DNA from: Dyella caseinilytica
Lineage (GTDB): Bacteria; Pseudomonadota; Gammaproteobacteria; Xanthomonadales; Rhodanobacteraceae
Assembly (NCBI RefSeq): GCF_016865235.1
Contig: NZ_CP064030.1
Span: 3,224,001-3,288,000, forward strand
Direction: 5' to 3'
Length of the DNA: 64,000 bases
A program made the position numbers and the translations under genes. Positions within the stretch are counted from its first letter, which is position 1. Each line of letters opens with the position of its first letter. Below are positions 52,501 through 61,526 of the stretch, one piece after another. A model generated the notes under the pieces. That model had not been told where the DNA came from. It did no database searches and saw only the letters and a program-made list of their open reading frames with translations.

Positions 52501-53406
52501 ACCCTTGTCATTGGCGGCCAGCTCAGCAATACCGCTCCACTCCGGCACGCTGACTTTCACGCCCGAGGGATTGGTGACGGCCAGACCATGCAAATCGAAC
52601 TGAAACAGATCACGCACGATCTTGCCTTGCCGCCAATCCATCCACGCCGCAAGATTGCCGTTACCGCTGTCGACCACATAGCCGCCGAGATCGACACCGG
52701 CGAGCATGGCGTGCAGATCCGCATTATGCGTCGCGAACCAGAATTGGCCGCTGGCGCCGTCGTCGCGGAATCGTCCTGCCGCCTGCAATTCACCGGTTGC
52801 ACCCAACCGATGCAAGCGAGCGCCTACGTGGATATGGTTGCCCTGATGGGTGATGCGCAATTGATCCGCAAGCAAGGTGTATTGCTGGTTGAGCCGCGCA
52901 TCGTTGATATCCACGCGCAAATCGTCCAGCCATAACTCGACGGAAAGACGCCCAAACGAAACGTTTTGACGCGTGGATCCACCCACCACGCCAAAGCCAT
53001 TGATGTGCCAGCTGCCGTCTGCATCATGGCTTAGGTCAAGTTCGAGCCCACGCGCCTCCAGATTCACCAGATGCCGGGACGGAAACAGCCAGCCACCGAA
53101 GTCCAGTTTGAGATCGACCTCTGGCACGTGCAGCGGAGCACCACCGCCTTCTTGCGCTACCGCGAAGTCGTGCATGATGAAACGCGGACCGGAAGGCTCC
53201 CAGCGCCCCTCCAGCGAGGCGAAGCTCACCTGGCGCTGGAACTTGTTGCTGATTTCCGCCGCCACCCATCGCGGGTGCCGGGCCAGCAACGGCAACAGCA
53301 CCTGCGCCAGCGCGGCGGTAAGCGCAAGCGTAATCACCAGTACGCCGAGCACCCAGCCAACAGCACGCGCTATGCGGTGCACCCACGATTGCCACCGAAT
53401 GCTCAC
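49543..53406 (-). CDS. yhdP: YhdP family (AsmA-like) envelope protein
   Basis: This protein of about 1287 residues has one N-terminal membrane helix (AVGWVLGVLVITLALTAALAQ), then a very long periplasmic part with repeating beta-groove (RBG) pattern and C-terminal DUF3971/AsmA2-like segments. The N-terminal motif SFASLEGRWEPSGPRFIMHD is typical of YhdP. AsmA-like proteins bridge the inner and outer membranes and carry phospholipids. The C-terminal 25 residues are an Ala/Ser/Pro low-complexity tail. The start is taken as GTG 53406, next to an in-frame TTG; no clear ribosome-binding site is seen. It lies 15 bases after rng. Confidence 0.93.
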   Translation of the reverse strand: MSIRWQSWVHRIARAVGWVLGVLVITLALTAALAQVLLPLLARHPRWVAAEISNKFQRQVSFASLEGRWEPSGPRFIMHDFAVAQEGGGAPLHVPEVDLKLDFGGWLFPSRHLVNLEARGLELDLSHDADGSWHINGFGVVGGSTRQNVSFGRLSVELWLDDLRVDINDARLNQQYTLLADQLRITHQGNHIHVGARLHRLGATGELQAAGRFRDDGASGQFWFATHNADLHAMLAGVDLGGYVVDSGNGNLAAWMDWRQGKIVRDLFQFDLHGLAVTNPSGVKVSVPEWSGIAELAANDKGYAARWAGNDGSALLAKLDQFGTPQATLDVNANNLQLAPLVPWLGLKPGLSPAVAQWLAAGQPHGHVQHAVVHWSAASGLKQLEGTFDHLGINSVGKLPGVDSLHGEVRGDAEAVSLELPAQAASINLAHTFREPFVLSNLAGDFAFWSDQDGTHIGIANLDFEGQGYGGNAQGDIQLPSEGGRPFMDLYAVLTHADLASAKLFWPVDSMPPPAVAWLDQAFVAGKLDKADVLIRGSLANWPFHHNEGRFEARAEIDDLSLSYGKSWPVAEHIQGVASFIDAGLLVQANSGDSLGVKVSNAVAVIPELAHTTLDLNVSGGGNAADLLNFVAKSPIADKHADVLAKLQLGGTGSFDFHLSLPTHDMQHTFLLDGNAQLKDVDLNASEWNLQLSKLNGPATFDGHGFHAGPLAGGFRGEPSQLDLAIAQATGDPNTVLAATVTGNYTVPELLQGYPELKWLGDIANGRSQFTIGYQIAHASDGGTDVQTLSIDSPMSGVALNFPVPLNKSADSTMPMHITMALPTAGSTLQIALGSIMRGRLRLPAGNQSPLAATFAFGDQMPDTLPTQGMRIRGDAPELDVTGWVKQSIGGSTANNGLSLETIDVSTAHAEMFGRDFDQMHITAAPKADTLELDVDSKSAAGHFSVPTKDLNKRGITARLQRMYWPKEPTAPPKKSGAAPTPVIDPANTGIDPTAMPPQHIWVHDLRLGDTKLGEARLETWPTPTGMHIDQLSTQARSVQINASGDWNGNASKSSTHLRVDFSANNIGDMLTTFGYEGLFEGGKTQADLNATWPGGPWSFELGNMDGDLKVNVTNGRIPKASPGVTGRFFGLASVAEFPRRLSLDFGDVFGKGFGFDAITGDFKLKDGNASTDNVKIKGPAADITITGRTGLRAKDYDQQVVVLPHVGSSLPIVGAVIGGPIGVAAGLAVQGVLGRGLSHVATQRYHIGGTWDKPVITSGGSSPASASQPASAASVAAPASSSTSGP

Positions 53407-53421
53407 CAAACGCCCGTTTCT

Positions 53422-54924
53422 TTAGAGGAGTACAACATCGAACTGCTCCTGCGAATAATGCTCCTCGGCTTGAAAGCGTATGCTTTTGGAGATGAATTCC
53501 TCCAATTCGGCGACCGCTGTCGATTCTTCCTCGAGGATCCGGCTGACCACCTTGGGGCTGGCCATGACGAGCAATTTTTGCGCATTGAACTGGCGTACGG
53601 CGCGGGTGATCTCACGGAAAATTTCGTAGGTAACCGTCTCTGCCGTCTTCACCGTGCCGCGCCCCATGCACGCGGGGCACGGTTCGCATAGCTGACGCTC
53701 CAGGCTTTCGGTGGTGCGCTTGCGGGTCATCTCGACCAGGCCGAGCTGCGACATCGGATAAACGGTGGTCTTGGCGTGATCGCGGCTCAGGCCCTTTTCG
53801 AGCATGCGAATGACTTGGCGCTTGTGCTCTTCGTCAGTCATGTCGATGAAGTCAATGATGATGATGCCGCCAAGATTGCGTAGACGAAGCTGCCGGGACG
53901 CGGCCTGCGCCGCCTCCAGATTGGTCCGGTAAACGGTTTCCTCGAGATTGCGTGTACCGAGGTAGCCGCCGGTATTGACATCGATGGTGGTCATCGCCTC
54001 AGTCTGGTCGACGATCAGGTAGCCACCGGACTTGAGTGGCACTTCCTTGCGCAGCGCACGCTGGATTTCGTCCTCGACGCCGTACAGGTCGAAGATCGGC
54101 CGTTCACCCGCGTAATGTTCTACGCGGTCGTCCAGACTCGGCATGAACTTATGCACGAACTTGGCCACCTTCTCGAAGGTTTCGCGCGAATCTACGCGCA
54201 CCTTCTCGATATCGTCGTTCAATAGATCACGTAGTGCGCGCAAGGGCAGTGAAAGTTCCTCGTAGACGCGCTCGCCGACCTTGGCTTTGGCAATGTTTTC
54301 CTGCACCACGCGCCACACCTTGCCCAGGTACGTGACGTCGAACGCCAACGACTCGGCGGATTGTCCTTCCGCGTTGGTGCGCACGATGTAGCCCAACGGG
54401 GTCTCGCCAATCAGCGGGGTCAACACGTCCTTCAGGCGCTGACGCTCGGCCTCGTCTTCGATACGGGTGGAAATGCCGAGCGTGCGGGCATGCGGCAGCA
54501 GCACCAGATAACGTGAAGGGATCGACAAGTGGGTCGAAAGCCGGGCGCCCTTGGTACCGATCGGATCTTTGACGACCTGCACCACGATCTCCTGCCCCTC
54601 GTGCACCAGTTCGCTGATGGAGGGCACGTGGCCATTACCGTTGCCGTTGCCATTACCGCCTCCGGCCGAAGGCATCTCGGCGCCCTCCGGCAGCGGCGGC
54701 CGGACGATGTCCGAGGCGTGCAGGAAAGCCGCGCGCTCCAGGCCGATATCCACGAAGACCGCCTGCATGCCGGGCATGACCCGCTGCACCCGCCCCTTGT
54801 AGACATTGCCCACGTAGCCCCGTCGGGACGTTCGTTCGACATGCAGTTCCTGCAGCATGCCGTTCTCCACCACGCCGACCCGAGTCTCGCGCGGGGTCAT
54901 ATTAATCAGGATTTCTTCGCTCAC
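53422..54924 (-). CDS. rng: Ribonuclease G
   Basis: This 500-residue endoribonuclease of the RNase E/G family matures 16S rRNA and decays mRNA. It has an N-terminal S1 domain (GYVGNVYKGRVQRVMPGMQAV), the 5' sensor/RNase H-like core, catalytic Asp motifs MTTIDVNTGGYLG and IIIIDFIDM, and the zinc-link CEPCPACMGRG. The start GTG 54924 (GGGGA upstream) encodes SEEILINMTPRETRV, like E. coli RNase G. The S1 domain contains an unusual GN repeat (GGGNGNGNGNGH), encoded near 54630-54665. Confidence 0.96.
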   Translation of the reverse strand: MSEEILINMTPRETRVGVVENGMLQELHVERTSRRGYVGNVYKGRVQRVMPGMQAVFVDIGLERAAFLHASDIVRPPLPEGAEMPSAGGGNGNGNGNGHVPSISELVHEGQEIVVQVVKDPIGTKGARLSTHLSIPSRYLVLLPHARTLGISTRIEDEAERQRLKDVLTPLIGETPLGYIVRTNAEGQSAESLAFDVTYLGKVWRVVQENIAKAKVGERVYEELSLPLRALRDLLNDDIEKVRVDSRETFEKVAKFVHKFMPSLDDRVEHYAGERPIFDLYGVEDEIQRALRKEVPLKSGGYLIVDQTEAMTTIDVNTGGYLGTRNLEETVYRTNLEAAQAASRQLRLRNLGGIIIIDFIDMTDEEHKRQVIRMLEKGLSRDHAKTTVYPMSQLGLVEMTRKRTTESLERQLCEPCPACMGRGTVKTAETVTYEIFREITRAVRQFNAQKLLVMASPKVVSRILEEESTAVAELEEFISKSIRFQAEEHYSQEQFDVVLL

Positions 54925-55091
54925 CGACTTCCCCGAAGGTCTGGGGATACCCCGGCGATCAGCCGGTGCATCCCAATGCCGTTCTTTATAGCGGCTGCAT
55001 GCAAGAGCTGTCGATGCACACCGCACAGCTCCTCCTGTACTCCCGCGTTCGGTAAAGTGCAGGAACCGACTCCCCGCCCCACGCGACACCG

Positions 55092-55598
55092 ATGACCCGG
55101 CCTTCGATCCTGCCCGACATACTGCAGCCCGGCCTGCGCCTGGTGTTCTGTGGAACCGCCGCAGGCAAACGATCCGCAGCGGAAGGCGCCTACTACGCGC
55201 ACCCGGGCAACATGTTCTGGCGAGCCCTGTTCCAAAGCGGCCTGACGCCGCGACTGCTGACGCCGCAGGAGTTTCCCCTGCTACCACAATTCGGGATCGG
55301 CCTTACCGATCTGGCCAAGCGCCATGTCGGGAATGACGATGAACTGCCAGCAGATGCCTTTGACGTTCCCGGCCTGCTCAGCAAGATCGAGCACTACGCA
55401 CCGGGCGCCCTGGCGTTCACCAGCAAGAATGCGGCACGCGCAGCCTTGGGCACCGCAGTGGCCTACGGGCTGCAGCCTCACCGAATGGGGCGCACTGACG
55501 TGTTTGTGTTGCCCTCGCCCTCTGGGCAGGCACGCGGCCACTGGAATATCACGCCATGGCGGATGCTAGCCGAGCACATGTCGGTGACTTCCAGATAA
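55092..55598 (+). CDS. Mug-type mismatch-specific DNA glycosylase homologue
   Basis: This 168-residue UDG-superfamily protein resembles E. coli Mug: LRLVFCGTAAGKRSAAEGAY, HPGNMFWRALFQSGLTPR, FGIGLTDLAKR and, near the end, LPSPSGQARGHW. Mug-type enzymes excise U or ethenocytosine opposite G. The Mug motif GINPG with its catalytic Asn is here GTAAG (residues 21-25), so the Asn position is Ala23. The enzyme may belong to a divergent subgroup with a different mechanism or specificity. It is divergent from rng, starting at ATG 55092. Confidence 0.82.
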   Translation: MTRPSILPDILQPGLRLVFCGTAAGKRSAAEGAYYAHPGNMFWRALFQSGLTPRLLTPQEFPLLPQFGIGLTDLAKRHVGNDDELPADAFDVPGLLSKIEHYAPGALAFTSKNAARAALGTAVAYGLQPHRMGRTDVFVLPSPSGQARGHWNITPWRMLAEHMSVTSR

Positions 55599-55723
55599 CC
55601 TTGCCTACCCCGGGATGGGTTACAGGTCTATTCGAAGCGCAGTGAACGAGGCCGTTGATGCTGCGATAACGCAGGAAAAACGCAATTCCATGCGAAAAAA
55701 CGCATTGCCTCCGGCATATGGTT

Positions 55724-55789
55724 GCCGTCACGAAAATTGTCTAGGCTAGTATCTTCCCGGCAACCTCTATGTCAGCCTCTCGTGACGGC
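55724..55789. repeat. Inverted repeat in the promoter region of the RND operon
   Basis: GCCGTCACGA (55724-55733) and TCGTGACGGC (55780-55789) are perfect 10-base inverted copies 46 bases apart. They lie 35-100 bases upstream of the pump gene. They could be paired operator half-sites or the arms of a leader hairpin. Confidence 0.6.
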
Positions 55790-55823
55790 CCACCGTCTCC
55801 CAGGCTGATGGAAAACATCGGTT

Positions 55824-58800
55824 ATGTGGATCGTCAAAATTGCGCTTGAGCGACCGCTCACCTTCATCGTTCTCGCGCTGCTGTTATTGATCCTGGGTCC
55901 GCTGGCGATTCTTCGCACGCCGACCGACATCTTCCCGAACATCGATATCCCGGTGGTCTCGGTGGTGTGGCAGTACACGGGGCTGCCTGCCCAAGACATG
56001 AACAATCGCATCGTGACTGGTTTCGAGCGCTCGCTCACCACCACGGTAAACGACGTCGAACATACCGAAACACAATCGCTCAACGGCGTCGGCCTGGTGA
56101 AGGTGTTCTTCCAGCCGAACGTGAAGGTTGATATGGCGGTGGCGCAAGTCACGGCCATTTCGCAAACAGTGTTGAAGTCGATGCCGCAAGGTGTCACGCC
56201 GCCATTGGTTCTGGTCTACAACGCCTCGACCGTGCCGGTACTGCAGTTTGCGTTGTCGTCGAAGGAACTGTCGGAGACCACGATCTTCGACGATGCCAAC
56301 CAGATCGTGCGTACCTTCGTGACGTCTGTGCGTGGCGCAGCGACACCCTATCCCTACGGTGGCAAGCAGCGTCAGGTTCAGGTGGACATCAATCCGCAAG
56401 CCTTGCTGGCGCATGGCTTGTCGCCAAGCGACGTTGTCACCGCCATCGGCAATCAGAACCTGATTCTGCCTGCCGGCACGGAGAAAATCGGCGATACCGA
56501 ATACAGCGTGGTGTTGAACGGCAGTCCGCAGCAGATCGATGAGCTCAACAACGCGCCGATCAAGACCGTCAACGGCATCACCACCTATATCCGCGACGTG
56601 GCGCATGTGCACGACGGTTCGCCGCCTCAAACCAACATCGTGCGCGTGAACGGCCAACGTGCCGTACTGATGTCGATCCTGAAAATTGGTGACGCTTCAA
56701 CACTCGATATCGTAGACAGCCTCCAAGGCATGCTGCCGGCGATCCGTGCAGCCATTCCGCAAAACCTGGAGATCCATTCGCTGTCCGATCAGTCGCTGTT
56801 CGTGCGCGCGGCGATCTCGGGCGTGATCCGCGAGGGTGTGATCGCCGCCAGCCTCACAGGCATGATGATTCTGCTGTTCCTGGGATCGTGGCGTTCGACC
56901 TTGATCATCGCCATCTCGATTCCGTTGTCGATTCTTGCGTCGATCATTTCGCTGTCGGCGTTGGGCGAAACGATCAACATCATGACCCTCGGCGGTCTGG
57001 CGCTCGCCGTCGGTATCTTGGTCGACGATGCGACGGTGACCATCGAGAACATCAATTCGCATCTGGAAGAAGGCAAGGAGGTGTACGACGCGATCATGGA
57101 AGGTGCGCACCAGATCGCCGTGCCAGCCTTCGTATCGACCTTGTCGATCTGTATCGTGTTCGTACCGATCTTCTTCCTCGGCGGCGTTGCCAAATACCTG
57201 TTCGCGCCACTGGCCGAAGCAGTGGTGTTCGCGATGATGGCCTCCTACGTGCTGTCCCGAACGCTGGTGCCGACACTGTCGCTGTACTGGCTGAAGAAGC
57301 ATGAACACGACGCGCAGCCGAGCGGCCCGTTTGGCCATTTCCAGCGTGGTTTCGAAAAGCGCTTCGAGCGCATGCGTAATGGTTATCGCGGTGCGCTGGA
57401 AACCACCGAGCGTCATCGTGGCTTGTTCGCCATTCTGTTCTTCGCCAGCTGCGCGCTGTCCATCGCGCTGCTGGTGCCGTGGCTTGGACGCGACTTCTTC
57501 CCTTATGTCGATGGCGGTCAGATCAAGCTGCATTTCCGCGCACCGACCGGTTTGCGTATCGAAGAAACTGCGCGACTGGCAGACGGCATCGAGGACGTGA
57601 TCCACCAGACCATTCCCAAGCAGGAACTGTCCAGTATCGTCGACACGCTCGGCCTGCCGTACAGCGGTATCAATTTGTCTTACAGCAATACCGGTGTGAT
57701 CGGCACTTCCGACGGCGATATCTTCGTGACGCTCAACGAAGATCATCATCCAACCATCGATTACGTACGCAGCCTCCGCGCTCAGCTACGGCAGAAATAC
57801 CCCAGCGTGGTGTTTTCGTTCCTGCCCGCGGACATCGTCGGCCAGATCCTGAATTTCGGCGCACCCGCGCCGATCGACGTGCAGGTATCCAGCCATGATC
57901 CCAATGCATCGGCCAAGGTCGCCAAGGAGCTTTACGGCGATCTGTTGAACGTGCCGGGACTGGTGGATCTTCGCATCCAGCAGGCGCTCAACCTGCCGCA
58001 GATCAATGTGAATGTGGATCGCACCCGCGCCAGTCTGGTTGGGTTAACCACCAACGACGTCGCCAGCAACCTGCTTACCGCGCTGGCGGGTTCCACACAG
58101 GTCAATCCCACCTTCTGGGTCGATCCGCGCACCGGCATCAGCTACAGCATTGCCACACAAGCGCCGCAATACCGCATCGATACCTTGCAGGAACTGAAGA
58201 ATCTGCCCATCACCAGCACCAGCAGCGTTGCCAGCAGCAGCTCGAGCGGTGGCGCGGCAAGCCAGATCCTGGAAAACCTGGCGAGCTTCTCGCGCAGCGA
58301 TGGGCCAGCTGTGATGACGCATTACAGCACGCGTCCCACCATGGACTTGTTCGGCTCCGTCGATAAGACGGATCTGGGCAGTGTCGCGCGCGACGTGCAG
58401 AAGATCGTGGATGAACATTCCAAACATCTCCCGCGCGACGTGAATATCGACATCCGCGGTCAGGTTCAGACCATGCAAGCGTCCTACAAGGGATTGCTGG
58501 GTGGTTTGCTGTTCGCGATCCTGCTGGTGTATCTGCTGATCGTCGTGAACTTCCAGAGCTGGCTGGATCCGCTGATCATCATTGCGGCCCTGCCGGCAGC
58601 ACTGGCCGGACTGGTGTGGATGCTGTTCCTCACCGGCACGCCGCTGTCGGTGCCGGCACTGATGGGCGCGATCATGTGTATGGGCGTGGCCACGGCCAAC
58701 TCGATTCTGGTGATCAGCTTCGCACGTGAACGGCTGGCGCATCATGACGATCCGGTTCGCGCTGCGATCGAGGCCGGCTTCCAGCGTTTCCGTCCCGTGT

Positions 58801-59003
58801 TGATGACCGCACTCGCCATGATCATCGGTATGGTGCCCATGGCGCTTGGCCTCGGCGAAGGCGGCGAGCAGAACGCGCCGCTGGGCCGCGCCGTGATCGG
58901 TGGCCTGCTGCTGGCGACCGCTGCCACTCTGTTCTTCGTACCTACCTTCTTCAGCTTGATGCATCGCAGCCACAAGGCTGACCGTCATGCAGCGACCGCG
59001 TGA
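55824..59003 (+). CDS. RND-family efflux transporter permease
   Basis: This 1059-residue inner-membrane pump has 12 transmembrane helices and two large periplasmic loops (after TM1 and TM7). Key motifs: the N-terminus ALERPLTFIVLALLLLILG, PTDIFPNIDIPVVSVVW, and TM4 with GGLALAVGILVDDATVTIEN, whose Asp pair carries the proton relay. The C-terminal GAIMCMGVATANSILVISFA is also characteristic. It belongs to the HAE/hydrophobe-type RND group and exports drugs or toxic compounds. A Ser-rich stretch (around residues 800-815) is an atypical insertion. The adaptor gene overlaps or directly follows it. Confidence 0.94.
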   Translation: MWIVKIALERPLTFIVLALLLLILGPLAILRTPTDIFPNIDIPVVSVVWQYTGLPAQDMNNRIVTGFERSLTTTVNDVEHTETQSLNGVGLVKVFFQPNVKVDMAVAQVTAISQTVLKSMPQGVTPPLVLVYNASTVPVLQFALSSKELSETTIFDDANQIVRTFVTSVRGAATPYPYGGKQRQVQVDINPQALLAHGLSPSDVVTAIGNQNLILPAGTEKIGDTEYSVVLNGSPQQIDELNNAPIKTVNGITTYIRDVAHVHDGSPPQTNIVRVNGQRAVLMSILKIGDASTLDIVDSLQGMLPAIRAAIPQNLEIHSLSDQSLFVRAAISGVIREGVIAASLTGMMILLFLGSWRSTLIIAISIPLSILASIISLSALGETINIMTLGGLALAVGILVDDATVTIENINSHLEEGKEVYDAIMEGAHQIAVPAFVSTLSICIVFVPIFFLGGVAKYLFAPLAEAVVFAMMASYVLSRTLVPTLSLYWLKKHEHDAQPSGPFGHFQRGFEKRFERMRNGYRGALETTERHRGLFAILFFASCALSIALLVPWLGRDFFPYVDGGQIKLHFRAPTGLRIEETARLADGIEDVIHQTIPKQELSSIVDTLGLPYSGINLSYSNTGVIGTSDGDIFVTLNEDHHPTIDYVRSLRAQLRQKYPSVVFSFLPADIVGQILNFGAPAPIDVQVSSHDPNASAKVAKELYGDLLNVPGLVDLRIQQALNLPQINVNVDRTRASLVGLTTNDVASNLLTALAGSTQVNPTFWVDPRTGISYSIATQAPQYRIDTLQELKNLPITSTSSVASSSSSGGAASQILENLASFSRSDGPAVMTHYSTRPTMDLFGSVDKTDLGSVARDVQKIVDEHSKHLPRDVNIDIRGQVQTMQASYKGLLGGLLFAILLVYLLIVVNFQSWLDPLIIIAALPAALAGLVWMLFLTGTPLSVPALMGAIMCMGVATANSILVISFARERLAHHDDPVRAAIEAGFQRFRPVLMTALAMIIGMVPMALGLGEGGEQNAPLGRAVIGGLLLATAATLFFVPTFFSLMHRSHKADRHAATA

Positions 59004-59013
59004 GAGCACGAAC

Positions 59014-60195
59014 ATGTCCAGTGCAAATGTTTCGCATCGTCCCGGCCAACCTTCACATGGCGCGCGGCTCGTCCTGATCGGTCTTGGGGTGGTGCTGATC
59101 GGGCTGGCCGCATTCGGTATCGTCAGGCGCTTGCATGCCCGCCACGATCTGACCGAGGAAACCGATCGCAACGCCGTAGCCACCGTGGCCACGATGATGC
59201 CCAAGCCAGCGCCCAAGGACCAGGCGCTCACCCTGCCCGGCACGGTTGCGTCCTGGCAGGACGCGCAGATCTATGCGCGCACGACCGGCTACGTCGCCAA
59301 GTGGTACGTCGATATCGGCGCCCGCGTAAAGAAAAGCCAGAAACTGGCCGATCTGGACACGCCTGATGTCGATAACCAACTGCTGCAGGGCAAGGCCCAA
59401 ATGCGCACCGACATCGCCAACATGAACTTCGCCAAGATCACGGCGGACCGTTACGACAAGCTCGTCAAACAGGGCTTGGTCGCGGCGCAAACCGGCGACC
59501 AGTACGACGCGCAATACAAGGCCGATGTCGCGACCGTCGAAGCGGACGAGGCCAATGTTGCGCATCTTCAGAATCTGGAAGATTTCAAATACATCGTCGC
59601 GCCGTTCGATGGCGTGATCACGCAGCGCAATCTGGACATCGGTGCGTTGGTGGACGCAGGCTCCACCGGAGCCAACATGTTTGTGATTGCCGATACCAGC
59701 AAGCTGCGTGTATATGTGGATGTGCCGGAAACCTACGCAGCCAGCATAAAGGTCGGCATGCCTGCAGAAGTGGGCCTCAATACATATGGCGCCAAACCCA
59801 TCACCGGCACGGTCGCTCGCACTGCCGATGCACTTGATCCGAACACGCGCACGTTGCGTACGGAAATCGATGTAGACAACAGTGCACAGGAAATGGTCCC
59901 GGGCGTTTATGCCAACGTCAAACTGGCCGTATCCACGACGACGAAAAACTACATCGTTCCGGCGAACACATTGCTGTTCCGCAGTGAGGGTCTACGCGTT
60001 GCGCTGGTCGACGATACGCAGCACATCCACCTGCAACCGGTGACGCTTGGCCGCGATTTCGGCAACACGGTGGAAGTCATTGAGGGACTGGCCGATCAGG
60101 ATCGCATCGTGATCAACCCGCCCGATTCACTGTCTGAAGGGCAACAGGTGAGTATCGCCGAGCTGACTCAGGCGCAGAAGCAGCGCCTGCAGTAA
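59014..60195 (+). CDS. RND efflux periplasmic adaptor subunit
   Basis: This 393-residue membrane fusion protein links the pump to an outer-membrane channel. It has an N-terminal membrane helix (ARLVLIGLGVVLIGLAAFGIV), a lipoyl half (ARTTGYVAKWYVDIGARVKK), a helical hairpin (QMRTDIANMNFAKITADRYD), the second lipoyl half (YIVAPFDGVITQRNLDIGALV) and beta-barrel segments. GAGAG lies 7 bases before ATG 59014; an in-frame ATG at 58987 overlaps the pump gene. The usual order is adaptor first, pump second; here it is reversed. No outer-membrane factor gene follows. Confidence 0.93.
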   Translation: MSSANVSHRPGQPSHGARLVLIGLGVVLIGLAAFGIVRRLHARHDLTEETDRNAVATVATMMPKPAPKDQALTLPGTVASWQDAQIYARTTGYVAKWYVDIGARVKKSQKLADLDTPDVDNQLLQGKAQMRTDIANMNFAKITADRYDKLVKQGLVAAQTGDQYDAQYKADVATVEADEANVAHLQNLEDFKYIVAPFDGVITQRNLDIGALVDAGSTGANMFVIADTSKLRVYVDVPETYAASIKVGMPAEVGLNTYGAKPITGTVARTADALDPNTRTLRTEIDVDNSAQEMVPGVYANVKLAVSTTTKNYIVPANTLLFRSEGLRVALVDDTQHIHLQPVTLGRDFGNTVEVIEGLADQDRIVINPPDSLSEGQQVSIAELTQAQKQRLQ

Positions 60196-60239
60196 TCATC
60201 ATCACCGACAAAAGCTGTCACACAGGGCAGTAACCAGGC

Positions 60240-61526
60240 TCAGTCAATCGGTGTGTGCCGGTGCGTAGCAACGTCGCGTTCCTGCACCGCTGAAGCGTGG
60301 TTCGACCAGGCTTGTCGGATGTAAGTGACGACAGCTGCCACATCCGCATCACTTAACTGCTGCGCGTAAGGCGGCATGGAATAAGGCCGTGGATTTCCGG
60401 CTGTCACCGGCGGAAATCCACCCAGCAGCACTACGCGTACAGCATTGATGCCGGTCGGCTCCACCACCGTCGCGTTATCGTCGAGCGGCGGATAGACGCC
60501 AGAGACCCCTGCGCCATCCTTGCCATGGCAATTCGCGCAGCGTTCCGCATACACCGCGCTGCCACGATCGACCAGTGCCTGGCTGTCGAAACTGGCCGGC
60601 ACCGGTACGGGCGCTGCGCGTGCGGGTAGTGAGAGCAGGTAGTCGGCCATCGCCTGCAGGTCGTCGTCGTGCAGGTATTGCGTGCTGCCTGCCACCACGT
60701 CAGCCATCGGCCCCACCGCGGCACCCTTCGATGCTTGGCCGGTCTTAAGTACATCAACGATGTCCTGCCTGCTCCAGCCCTGTAATCCACCATGGGCCTG
60801 TGCGCTCAGATCCGGTGCATACCAATCCTGTTCGGGTATGCGTCCGCCCAACAAAGTGACCTTGGCATCCTGGCCACCCCACGCATCGCGCACGGCATGG
60901 CATTCGTTGCAATGGACAAGCCCCTGCACCAGATACGCACCACGGTTCCACGAGGCGGACCGCGAAGTGTCGGGACGATACTCCCCCATCTTGAAATACA
61001 TCACGCGCCACGCGGTGAGCGCGCTGCGCTTGTTGTAAGGAAAACGTAGTTCCAGCGGCTTATTCGTCCGACGAACCACTGGCAGTGAGCGCAGATACGC
61101 GAACATGGCTATGGCGTCATCGCGCGTGACTTTGGTGAACGAGGTATATGAAAACGCCGGATAGAGCGGCTCACCGTTGCGACCGATGCCGTTGTGCAAG
61201 GCATGCCAGAAATCGTTGAACGTCCAGTTGCCGAGGCCGGTCTCCGCATCGGGCGTGATGTTCGGCGCCGGGATGTTGCCGAACGGTGTCGGCAGCATGC
61301 GACCACCTGCATAGAGCTCGCCGCCCTGCGCGGTGTGGCAGGACATGCAATCACCGGCGACAGTGAGATAGCGCCCTTTTGCGATGACGGCAGGATCTTT
61401 CAACATCGACGCAATAACCGGATCTTCCGCCGCTGTTGCGAGCTGCCTATGTGTCCGCGACCAGTGCACCGCGAACACGACTACAAGCAGCACGATGGGA
61501 ATCCAGAGCAAGCGCAGGCGCTTCAT
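60240..61526 (-). CDS. Tri-heme cytochrome c (dehydrogenase subunit-like)
   Basis: This 428-residue protein is anchored by an N-terminal helix (LLWIPIVLLVVVFAVHW). It has three heme c sites: CMSCH (60-64), CNECH (206-210) and CANCH (330-334). FGNIPAPNITPDAETGLGNW is typical of the cytochrome subunit of membrane-bound alcohol, aldehyde and gluconate dehydrogenases, which pass electrons from a periplasmic dehydrogenase to quinone. No dehydrogenase subunit is in the window. The start ATG 61526 overlaps the stop of the upstream cytochrome gene (ATGA). Confidence 0.92.
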   Translation of the reverse strand: MKRLRLLWIPIVLLVVVFAVHWSRTHRQLATAAEDPVIASMLKDPAVIAKGRYLTVAGDCMSCHTAQGGELYAGGRMLPTPFGNIPAPNITPDAETGLGNWTFNDFWHALHNGIGRNGEPLYPAFSYTSFTKVTRDDAIAMFAYLRSLPVVRRTNKPLELRFPYNKRSALTAWRVMYFKMGEYRPDTSRSASWNRGAYLVQGLVHCNECHAVRDAWGGQDAKVTLLGGRIPEQDWYAPDLSAQAHGGLQGWSRQDIVDVLKTGQASKGAAVGPMADVVAGSTQYLHDDDLQAMADYLLSLPARAAPVPVPASFDSQALVDRGSAVYAERCANCHGKDGAGVSGVYPPLDDNATVVEPTGINAVRVVLLGGFPPVTAGNPRPYSMPPYAQQLSDADVAAVVTYIRQAWSNHASAVQERDVATHRHTPID

